From Catenulispora sp. GP43 (GTDB lineage Bacteria; Actinomycetota; Actinomycetes; Streptomycetales; Catenulisporaceae): a stretch of DNA of 64,000 bases. The position numbers and the translations under genes are program-made. The stretch is from assembly GCF_041260665.1 (NCBI RefSeq), contig NZ_JBGCCT010000022.1, positions 1-64,000 on the forward strand. The letters run 5' to 3'. Below the pieces are notes generated by a model. It was given only the letters and a program-made list of their open reading frames with translations, ran no database searches and had not been told where the DNA came from. Each line of letters begins with the position of its first letter. Positions within the stretch are counted from its first letter, which is position 1. Positions 7,709 to 14,645 of the stretch are shown piece by piece.

Positions 7709-8722
7709 CTAGGAGGTGGCGCTGTCCCGGGCGGACAACGCCGCGAAGTCGATCGTCCCGGCCTGCAGCTTCGCGTCGTGTGGCGCGCTGTCGCCGCCGT
7801 CGGTGATGTAGATCGTGTCTCCGCGGACCGCGGTGTCGGTGGGCGAGTCCAGCCCGTCGGCGGCGGTCAGGACGACCTTCGACGTTCCGTCCGGGTAGAC
7901 CGCGGCGATCTCGTCCTGGCCGTTGAGGGCGACGAACGCCACGTCGGAGAAGACGGACGGGAACTTGAAGTCGTCGATGCCCGCCAGATCGCCGGCGACC
8001 ACCTTGATCGGCCCGGGGGCGCCGGTGGCCGTGACGGGTATCCGGAGCAGGGTCTGCCGGTCGGTGTTGGAAGCCCACACCGTGCCGTCGTGGTAGGTGA
8101 CGCCGTTGACTCCGAAGTGTCCCGGACCGGCCACGGCCGGGGCGAGCGCGGGGTCGACGAGCCAGGCCGTCACCGGACCGCCCGCGCTGGGAACGGTCCA
8201 GATCGTCCCGGTCAGGCTGTCGGCGGCGTACAGGTTCCGGCCCGCCGCGTCGATCGTCAGTCCGTTGAGGAACTGGCCGGCCGGCAGCGCGCCGAAGCGC
8301 TCGGGGGTGCCGCCGGGGGGCAGCCGCCAGATACCGGAGCGCGTCGGGTCCTGGGAAAGGACGTTGTAGTAGACGGTGCCGTCGCAATCGCGGGCGTTGC
8401 CGCCGATCGCTTCTCCCGGCAGCCCGGTGACCAGGACCGTGCTCTGTCCGGTCGGGCTTATGCGCAGCAGCTCTGGCGGCTGGCCGGTGAGGAAGCCGAG
8501 CAGGGAGACGGTCAGCGAGCCGTCCGGGTCGACGGTGACGTTCTCCGGCTGGCCGCCCGCGGCGTAGTCGAACGTCGCCACCGTGCTCACGTTCGTGATG
8601 ATGGGTTTGGTGGCACCGGAGCCGGTCGTGGCTCCGAGCGCGGACGGAGCGCCGAAGGCGACAGCGGCCGGCACGGCGAGCAGCGCCGCCGCGACCCGGA
8701 TACTGAGACTTCTGCTGTTCAT
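7709..8722 (-). CDS. Secreted SMP-30/gluconolactonase-like beta-propeller protein
   Basis: A 337-residue protein with a Sec signal peptide (SIRVAAALLAVPAAVAFGAPSALGA) and a repetitive beta-propeller: FDYAAGGQPENVTVDPDGSL, LLRISPTGQSTVLVTGLPGEA, GQFLNGLTIDAAGRNLYAADS, FGVNGVTYHDGTVWASNTD, DSPTDTAVRGDTIYITDGGD. The repeats x-x-G-L-x-x-D-x-x-G-x-L-Y-x-x-D are those of the SMP-30/NHL-type family, which includes lactonases. It is exported and 19 bases downstream of a PQQ-type propeller enzyme, so the two may act together outside the cell, for example on an oxidised product. The upstream in-frame extension overlaps the neighbour and is not used. Confidence 0.8.
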   Translation of the reverse strand: MNSRSLSIRVAAALLAVPAAVAFGAPSALGATTGSGATKPIITNVSTVATFDYAAGGQPENVTVDPDGSLTVSLLGFLTGQPPELLRISPTGQSTVLVTGLPGEAIGGNARDCDGTVYYNVLSQDPTRSGIWRLPPGGTPERFGALPAGQFLNGLTIDAAGRNLYAADSLTGTIWTVPSAGGPVTAWLVDPALAPAVAGPGHFGVNGVTYHDGTVWASNTDRQTLLRIPVTATGAPGPIKVVAGDLAGIDDFKFPSVFSDVAFVALNGQDEIAAVYPDGTSKVVLTAADGLDSPTDTAVRGDTIYITDGGDSAPHDAKLQAGTIDFAALSARDSATS

Positions 8723-8741
8723 GGACGTTGTCCCTTCGTCA

Positions 8742-10358
8742 CTATTGGTCTTGCTGGCGCTGAGGGCTGAAGGCGTAGAGCTTGTTGTTGTTGAGCACCG
8801 GGGTGCTGGAGCCAAGGCAGAAGACGCCGCAGTAGCCCGAGCCCCAGTAGACGGACCCGTTCGAGATCGCCGCTCCGCCGCTGACCGATCCGCTGCTGGC
8901 GAAGCTCCACAGGATCCGACCGGACGCGGCGTCGAGGGCGTACATGTCGGTGCCCGTGGCGTCGAGCGATCCGGCGTAGACGACGCCGTTGGCGGTGTTC
9001 GTGAAGGAGACGTCGGCCGCGCCGGTGGGGTCAGGGGTCTGCCAGAGGATCTTCCCGGTGGCCGGGTCCAGCGCCGTCCACGATCCGGCGGTGGCCGTCT
9101 GGCCCGCGTAGGGCCCGGATCCGCCGAGGGTGTAAGGGGTGTGAGCCACGTCGGCGAAGGGGACGTAGACACGCTTGCCGTCGCTGGCCGTGCCCCATTC
9201 GATCCCGGTGCCGGGACCGACGGGGGTCTGCCAGGCGACCTTGCCGGTGGCCGGGTCGACGGCCCAGTAGACGCCGCTCTTCTGGCCGATGCCCAGCAGT
9301 TGCTCGGGCTGGCCGGTCTGCGGGTTCGTCGTGGTGAACAGGTTCGGGCCAGAGCCGAAGTCGTAATCCGGACCGCTGGGCTGGGGGATGGTCCACAGGT
9401 CGGCCGACAACGTGTGGTCGGCCCAGGCCACGGAGCCGTCACCGAGACGGAGCGCGAGGATCGAGTCGAGGTAGTCGTCCGCGGCCGCCGGGGTGCAATC
9501 GGTTTGGCCCGGTGCCGCGCAGACACCCGCGGGCACGTTGTAGTTGTTGCCGGTGCCGGTGTACAGCAGCCCGCGGACCGGATCGATCACCGGGCTGGAG
9601 TCCCACACGGCGTTGCCGGTGTAGCCGCCGGGCAGATTGGAGTCGCTGTCGCCGTTGTTCGACGGCACGGTGTACACCTTCCAGCGCGTCCGGCCGGTCT
9701 TCGCGTCGATCGCCGCGATCGCTCCGCGGAAGGTGCTGGTGGTCGTCGCCTCGCCCTTCGAGGAGACGCCCTGATAGATGACACCGTTGTAGACCACCGG
9801 TGATCCGGTGATCCCGGCGTCGGGATCGGAGTCCACTGGAGAGGACCAGATCAGATTGCCGGTGAAGCGGTTCACCGCTATTTCCCTGGCCCCGGCCGTG
9901 CCCGGCTGCAGGAGCCAGCCGTCACCGAGGATGAGCTCGTCGCCGTACACGGCCGGGCTGGTGCGGGACACGTCGCCGGCGACACCGGTGTAGCCGGAGA
10001 TGTCATGCGACCACAGGACGGTCCCGCTGCCCGCGGCGATTGCCCAGAGTTTGCCGCCGAAGTCCGGGACGTAGACGACACCGTCCGCGACCGTGGGGGT
10101 CGCCGACACGGCACCGGCCGTGGTCAGCGTCCAGCGCGGAGCCAGGGTACTTACGTTAGCCGGAGAGATCACGTGCTCGAACGGCTGGCTGTGGGTGTCG
10201 AAGATGTTCTGCCCGGCCGACGTCCAGTCGCCCGGCGCCCCGCCGGTACCGGCCGCGGCCCCCGCGGCGGGGAGCGCGAGCAGGCCGGCCGCCAACGCGA
10301 TCAGGGTTCTGCCACGGGCCGTGCCTTTTCCTGCCGGACGGGATGTTCGGATCGCCAT
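8742..10358 (-). CDS. Secreted PQQ-binding-like propeller protein (polyvinyl-alcohol dehydrogenase type)
   Basis: A 538-residue exported protein: signal peptide ALAAGLLALPAAGAAAG, then repeated W-x-x-x-x-x-G-x-V-x-x-x-P-x-V-x-x-G-x-V-Y blades (VSATPTVADGVVYVPDFGGK, ITGSPVVYNGVIYQGVS, ALDPATGKILWQTPDP, ALDAASGRILWSF). The pattern A-L-D-A-x-x-G-x-x-L-W is the PQQ quinoprotein repeat; overall layout resembles secreted polyvinyl-alcohol dehydrogenase-like proteins. There is no N-terminal cytochrome c motif (CxxCH), so any electron acceptor is separate. ATG with GAGGAG. It is the first gene of the operon, divergent from the LAL regulator with a 184-base control region between. Confidence 0.8.
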   Translation of the reverse strand: MAIRTSRPAGKGTARGRTLIALAAGLLALPAAGAAAGTGGAPGDWTSAGQNIFDTHSQPFEHVISPANVSTLAPRWTLTTAGAVSATPTVADGVVYVPDFGGKLWAIAAGSGTVLWSHDISGYTGVAGDVSRTSPAVYGDELILGDGWLLQPGTAGAREIAVNRFTGNLIWSSPVDSDPDAGITGSPVVYNGVIYQGVSSKGEATTTSTFRGAIAAIDAKTGRTRWKVYTVPSNNGDSDSNLPGGYTGNAVWDSSPVIDPVRGLLYTGTGNNYNVPAGVCAAPGQTDCTPAAADDYLDSILALRLGDGSVAWADHTLSADLWTIPQPSGPDYDFGSGPNLFTTTNPQTGQPEQLLGIGQKSGVYWAVDPATGKVAWQTPVGPGTGIEWGTASDGKRVYVPFADVAHTPYTLGGSGPYAGQTATAGSWTALDPATGKILWQTPDPTGAADVSFTNTANGVVYAGSLDATGTDMYALDAASGRILWSFASSGSVSGGAAISNGSVYWGSGYCGVFCLGSSTPVLNNNKLYAFSPQRQQDQ

Positions 10359-10405
10359 GATGCTCCTCGAAGGGGAGTGGCCAAGGGTCGCGCTGACAAG
10401 CCCAG

Positions 10406-10450
10406 GCTCACCGCCGGCGTGGTGAGCGGCCATCACCGGATCCGGGTGAT
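10406..10450. promoter_or_regulatory. Four evenly spaced TCACC/GGTGA half-sites in the divergent LAL/propeller promoter region
   Basis: An inverted repeat GCTCACC-N8-GGTGAGC (10406-10427) is followed by the near-palindrome ATCACCGGATCCGGGTGAT (10432-10450). Together they give TCACC, GGTGA, TCACC, GGTGA starting at 10408, 10421, 10433 and 10445, about 12-13 bases apart. They lie between two divergent genes, one of which is a regulator, so they are good operator candidates. Which protein binds is inference. Confidence 0.5.
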
Positions 10451-10542
10451 TCGCACCGATGAGCGGGCTCCCCGGCAACAGTGGGCCCACCGGCCCGGGC
10501 TGCCGTTGACACGGGTGACAGAGTCCTGATACCGAGTAGATC

Positions 10543-13230
10543 ATGGCGTCCATAGCAGGTGAGCCGGTGCACACACCCCGCCGAAAGCAGGCTGGGGTTC
10601 CGGGTCCGTTGCGGCTTATCGCCCGCGATACGCTTCAGACCGCTTTGGACCAGGCCGCCTCCCGAAAGGTGACCGTCGTCGCCGCACCCGCCGGGAGCGG
10701 GAAGACCTCGTTGTTGCGGGCCTGGGCCGGACGGCAGGACGAGCGGCGCGGTCTGGCGGTCGTCCAGGTCCAGCGCGACCAGCAGGACGCCCAGCTGTTC
10801 TGGCTCGCCATGCTGAAGGCGGTGCGCGCCCTGTCCGGCGAGCCCGTCGGGGCCGAGCCGCCGAAGGCGTCGCCGGATTTCGACGGCGCGGCCATGGTGG
10901 ACCGCGTGCTGGCCGAACTCGCCGGGAGACGCGCACGGGTCACGGTGCTGATAGACGACGTCCACGAACTGGGTTCGGCAGAAGCGTTCACCCATCTGAC
11001 CCGGCTGCTCACGAACCTCCCGGACGGCGTCCACGCGATTCTCGCGACCCGCCGGGACCTTCCGTTGCGGCTCCATCACCTGCGCCTGGAAGGGCAGCTG
11101 GCCGAGCTGCGGGCAGCAGACCTCCGCTTCTCCGAGGAAGAGACCCGCGTCCTGCTCACCGCCGCTGGCATCACTCTGTCGGATTCGGCCGTGACCCGGC
11201 TGCACGAGCGCACCGAGGGCTGGGCCGCCGGGCTGCGGCTCGCCGTGCTCTCCTTGACCGGACACCCCGACCCGGAACGGTTCGTCGCCGAGTTCACCGG
11301 CAGCGGCCGCGCCGTCGCGGAATACCTCATCGCCGAGATGCTCGAGCACCAGCCCGAGGATGTGCAGAACCTGCTCCTGCGCACGTCGATCCTGCAACGT
11401 GTCAACGGAGAGCTGGCCGACCTGCTCACCGGCCGCCCCGGATCGACGCGCATCCTGCTCGGCCTTGAAGACGCCAACGCTTTCGTGGTTTCCCTGGACG
11501 CGCAGCGGACCTGGTTCCGCTACCACCACATGTTCACCGACCTGCTACGCCTTGAACTGCGCCGGAGCCTGCCCGGCGAGGTCCAGGCCCTGCATCGCAC
11601 CGCCGCCGCGTGGTTCACCGTGCACGGAGCCCACGTCGAGGCCGTCCGGCACCTGCAGGCCGCCGGCGACTGGTCCGAGGCCGCGGAGCTGCTGGTCGAC
11701 TACTCGTTCGGCATGATGCTCGACGGCCAGGAGGAGACCATGCAGACGCTGCTGGAGGCCTTCCCGGGGCGGACCGGCGTCAACTTCCCGGAGCTCAGCG
11801 CCGTGCGCACCATGATCGACATGGTCCACGGGCGACTGGAGGAGGCCGCTGCCCACCTGGCGGTCACCGCGGCCTATGCGGCTTCGGCGCCCGAGGACCG
11901 AAGGCCCCGGCTGGAAGCCGCCGTCGCCGCGCTGAATCTCTCCATGGGAAGACGGCGTGCGAGCCTTCCGGAGGTCATGCGGCACGCCGTCTTCCTCGAC
12001 CAGCCGCCGGCCGGCCAGACCGACGAGGAGATAGCGCTCGGTGCCGAGCTGCGCGTGGTGGCGCTGATGAACCTCGGCGCGATGGAGGCCTTCGCGCTGG
12101 GGGTCTCCGACGGCCCTCGCCATTTGCGGGAGGGCGCCGCCTTGGCCCGGAAGATCGGCCGGCCCTACCTGGAGGTGGCATGCCTGTCCCAACTCGGGTT
12201 CGCCACGAAGCTCCCCGACTTCACCGCCGCACGAATTCGCAGCGAAGAGGCGATCGCCCTGGCCGAGGAGCACGGCTGGGGCACGGCGCACATTCTGGCC
12301 CCGGCCCTGATCTCCCTGGCCTGCACGATGGTGTGGATGGGCGAGTTCGACGATGCCGAGGGCGTGGTGCACCGCGTGGACCTGGCGCTGCGGGGCGATG
12401 AGGGACCCGGTATCAGCACGCTGGCCCACTTGGTCAAGGGCATGCTGCACGCCGGGCGCTTCCGGCTGGCAGAGGCCGCCGACGCATTCGGCCGGGCCGC
12501 CGAGTTCCAGTCGCGGCTCCCCGAGCCGCACGCCCTGGGCGGCTATGTGATCGCCTGGCTGCTGGCCACCCGCGCACGCCTCGGTGCCGTCCAGGACGCC
12601 CGCGACGCCCTGGAAGCGCTCGACAGCCCGCTGATCGACTCCGGTGAGCTTCGCACGGCCCGGGCCGTCGTCTGCCTGGCCGAGGGCGACCCGGATGCGG
12701 CGCTGGCCGCAGTCGGCCCGGTGAACGACCGCGGTGCCCCGGTGGTTCACGTCGCCACCGTCGTCGAAGCCAACGTCCTGGCGGCCCTGGCACACGACGA
12801 ACTCGGCGCGCACAAGGAGGCGCACGAAGCCTTGGAGTGCGCGCTGGCCCTGGCCGAGCCGCAGGGGCTGGTCCTGCCCTTCGTCATGGCCGGTGCCGGC
12901 GCGGTGCTGGAGGCCCTGCCACCGCACCGAACCGCCCACGCGGCGCTCCGAGCGGACATCCTCGACGTCGCGCACGGGACGTCGTTGACCACCCCGGCCC
13001 CGGCACCGACGGCGGCGCCCCCCGAACTCAGCCCGGCGGAAATCCGAGTCCTGCGATACCTGCCGACCAACCTGTCCCGCCCCGAAATCGCCGACGAGCT
13101 GTCCATCTCGGTCAACACGGTCAACACACACGTCCGCAACATTTACGCCAAGCTTCAGGCCACTGACCGGACCTCGGCCGTGCGCCGTGCCAGGCAGTTG
13201 CGCCTGCTGGCCACCGGCAACCCCCGTTAG
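10543..13230 (+). CDS. LAL-type (MalT-like) LuxR-family transcriptional activator
   Basis: An 895-residue signal-transduction ATPase of the large LuxR (LAL) class. The N-terminal NTPase has Walker A APAGSGKTS (48-56) and Walker B VTVLIDDVHE (Asp138/139). A winged-helix/TPR sensor region follows (for example HLREGAALARKIGRPYLEV, CLAEGDPDAALAAV), and the last 65 residues hold the HTH (LSPAEIRVLRYLPTNLSRPEI, ISVNTVNTHVRNIYAKLQATD). LAL proteins bind an inducer and ATP, oligomerise and activate promoters. It diverges from the secreted propeller operon, which is its likely target. A truncated duplicate lies at 4807-6078. Confidence 0.92.
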   Translation: MASIAGEPVHTPRRKQAGVPGPLRLIARDTLQTALDQAASRKVTVVAAPAGSGKTSLLRAWAGRQDERRGLAVVQVQRDQQDAQLFWLAMLKAVRALSGEPVGAEPPKASPDFDGAAMVDRVLAELAGRRARVTVLIDDVHELGSAEAFTHLTRLLTNLPDGVHAILATRRDLPLRLHHLRLEGQLAELRAADLRFSEEETRVLLTAAGITLSDSAVTRLHERTEGWAAGLRLAVLSLTGHPDPERFVAEFTGSGRAVAEYLIAEMLEHQPEDVQNLLLRTSILQRVNGELADLLTGRPGSTRILLGLEDANAFVVSLDAQRTWFRYHHMFTDLLRLELRRSLPGEVQALHRTAAAWFTVHGAHVEAVRHLQAAGDWSEAAELLVDYSFGMMLDGQEETMQTLLEAFPGRTGVNFPELSAVRTMIDMVHGRLEEAAAHLAVTAAYAASAPEDRRPRLEAAVAALNLSMGRRRASLPEVMRHAVFLDQPPAGQTDEEIALGAELRVVALMNLGAMEAFALGVSDGPRHLREGAALARKIGRPYLEVACLSQLGFATKLPDFTAARIRSEEAIALAEEHGWGTAHILAPALISLACTMVWMGEFDDAEGVVHRVDLALRGDEGPGISTLAHLVKGMLHAGRFRLAEAADAFGRAAEFQSRLPEPHALGGYVIAWLLATRARLGAVQDARDALEALDSPLIDSGELRTARAVVCLAEGDPDAALAAVGPVNDRGAPVVHVATVVEANVLAALAHDELGAHKEAHEALECALALAEPQGLVLPFVMAGAGAVLEALPPHRTAHAALRADILDVAHGTSLTTPAPAPTAAPPELSPAEIRVLRYLPTNLSRPEIADELSISVNTVNTHVRNIYAKLQATDRTSAVRRARQLRLLATGNPR

Positions 13231-13295
13231 GCGGCGGCGGTGTTCACCAGGATCTGGTGAGGCGGGTTCACCATCGCGGCGTCAAGCATGGGCCT

Positions 13296-13571
13296 ATGAC
13301 GGCAGAACCGGCCTTGTACACGCTCCGGATCGAGGGCCACCTCGGCGCCACCGCCCTGTCCGCCTTCCCGGCGCTCACCGCTGAGCGGCACGCGACGCAG
13401 ACCGTGCTCGTCGGCATGCTGGATAGCTCGGCGCTTTACGGTGTGCTGGCGCAGATGGAGATGCTCGGGCTCGAACTTGTCGCGGTCACCAGGGTGGCCG
13501 GCCCGGCCTCGGCCACCGGGGCTCACTGGAATCCGGCGATGCCTTCTCACCCTCTCGTCGACGAACCTTGA
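13296..13571 (+). CDS. Small conserved actinobacterial protein (copy 2)
   Basis: A 91-residue protein paralogous to that at 4486-4725: YTLRIEGHLGATALSAFPAL, QTVLVGMLDSSALYGVLAQMEMLGLELVAVTRV, with a longer, poorly conserved tail. It begins at ATG 13296, 65 bases after the LAL stop, and is probably cotranscribed with it. The same pairing (LAL then this family) occurs in the truncated inverted copy, so the two genes were duplicated together. Function unknown. Confidence 0.7.
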   Translation: MTAEPALYTLRIEGHLGATALSAFPALTAERHATQTVLVGMLDSSALYGVLAQMEMLGLELVAVTRVAGPASATGAHWNPAMPSHPLVDEP

Positions 13572-13605
13572 CCCATCCTGATCGATACCCGGATGGGACA
13601 CTGCG

Positions 13606-13974
13606 ATGACTGCCGAGACCGCCGACATCGAAGCGCTCGTGCGCCGCGCTCACCACACGGTGGAGGGCGACGTCCTGGACGTCCAGGGCTTCATGGATCT
13701 GTTCACCGAGGATGGCGTCTTCACCGGCATCGGCGGCTCTGAAGGCCAGACGAGCTACCGGGGCGAGCAACTGCGTTTCGTGGTCGCGTGGATGGGCCGG
13801 ATCATCCAGCCGACCGGGGCCAGGGTCGACATCCCGGCCGCCGACTTCTGGTACGCAAGGGACGGCAAGATCGAGACCTTCAACTGCCACATCGGCATGA
13901 TGCGCATGGTCGCGCAGATGGGTGTCGAGCCCGACCACGCCTCGGCGGTCGCGGCCTCCGCGACCGGGGTATGA
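13606..13974 (+). CDS. Small SnoaL-like / NTF2-fold protein
   Basis: A 122-residue NTF2-fold protein: ADIEALVRRAHHTVEGDVLDVQGFMDLFTEDGVFTGIGG, YRGEQLRFVVAWMGRIIQP, ADFWYARDGKIETFNCHIGMMRMVAQMGV. The D-G-K-I-E-x-F-x-x-H/Y ending is typical of SnoaL_2-like proteins. No enzymatic residues can be assigned with confidence. It lies 34 bases after the small LAL-linked protein and may belong to the same transcript. Confidence 0.75.
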   Translation: MTAETADIEALVRRAHHTVEGDVLDVQGFMDLFTEDGVFTGIGGSEGQTSYRGEQLRFVVAWMGRIIQPTGARVDIPAADFWYARDGKIETFNCHIGMMRMVAQMGVEPDHASAVAASATGV

Positions 13975-14274
13975 GGGCGGAGATCCCGATTCGTCGGCCA
14001 GCGGGTGTGAGCTGGGGAGGAGTGTCGAGCTTGCTGGGCCACAGTGGTACAGATCGGCGGCGTTTTCACGCATGACCATCGTGGCCGGCCGGTCGACCTC
14101 ACCGGCGCGGATGACTCGACCGTGCGGCATGTCGGTGAGGCCAGAGCACGTGTTCCCGAACGATCATCCGGGCGGCTTCGCCGTCTTCGCGCTCTACTGG
14201 GGGTTGAGTCGCAGTGCGGTCGCCGCGGCCGTGGCTGTCACCATCCACCGTCGGAGCGTTTGACAGCGATCTCC

Positions 14275-14294
14275 AAAAAACGACCTTCAGGTCG
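14275..14294 (-). terminator. Orphan intrinsic terminator-like hairpin (minus strand)
   Basis: On the minus strand, CGACCTGAAGGTCG (5- to 6-bp stem, tiny loop) is directly followed by TTTTTT. No minus-strand gene is recognised immediately upstream of it (higher coordinates), so it may be a relic or may end antisense transcription from the SARP leader. Confidence 0.35.
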
Positions 14295-14528
14295 GGGCGC
14301 GAGGGCTACCGTCCATTCCGGTCACGTCTCCGGCGGACCTCCTCGCCGGGGTCGGTGAGATGGACTGAGCTCCAATCCAGCGGGCCAAGAGCTTGGGTCG
14401 TCGAGGTCGGGCTTGTCGACGTGAGCCTCGCCTCGGTCCAAGCGCGCCGGTCCAGGTTCGGCACCGGCGCGTGGTCGGTGCTGGCGGGCTGTGGCCATCA
14501 GGGTTCTGGCTTTTCAGGGGCTTGATTC

Positions 14529-14548
14529 ACCTGATATCAGGTACCTGA
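14529..14548. promoter_or_regulatory. Overlapping palindromes upstream of the SARP gene
   Basis: CCTGATATCAGG (14530-14541) and CAGGTACCTG (14538-14547) are perfect palindromes sharing CAGG. They lie about 100 bases before the SARP start, a plausible operator position. The binding protein is unknown. Confidence 0.4.
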
Positions 14549-14645
14549 AATGACCAGCGCGCGGAAGATCGCGGCCGACTAGGATCTGCTCCACACGGCG
14601 TCCAGATCTTGTCCACATGGAGCCGCCGTGCTAGGAAAGGTGGCG

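Larger units (their letters stand above)
13975..14645. other. About 670-base region without a recognisable gene
   Basis: All frames here give Arg/Gly/Ser-rich, low-complexity translations with no family I recognise. It contains a minus-strand terminator-like hairpin (14275-14294) and two overlapping palindromes (14529-14548) listed separately; the right part is the leader of the SARP gene. Confidence 0.5.

Noticed and set aside
7709-9526. Single 605-codon reading of the SMP-30-like gene extending into the propeller gene
   Set aside because: The N-terminal 267 codons overlap a neighbouring gene in another frame and are Pro/Arg-rich; a signal peptide and SD support the start at 8722.
13922-14263. 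Possible 113-codon gene after the NTF2-fold gene
   Set aside because: Overlaps the end of a supported gene, has no SD and no recognisable family.
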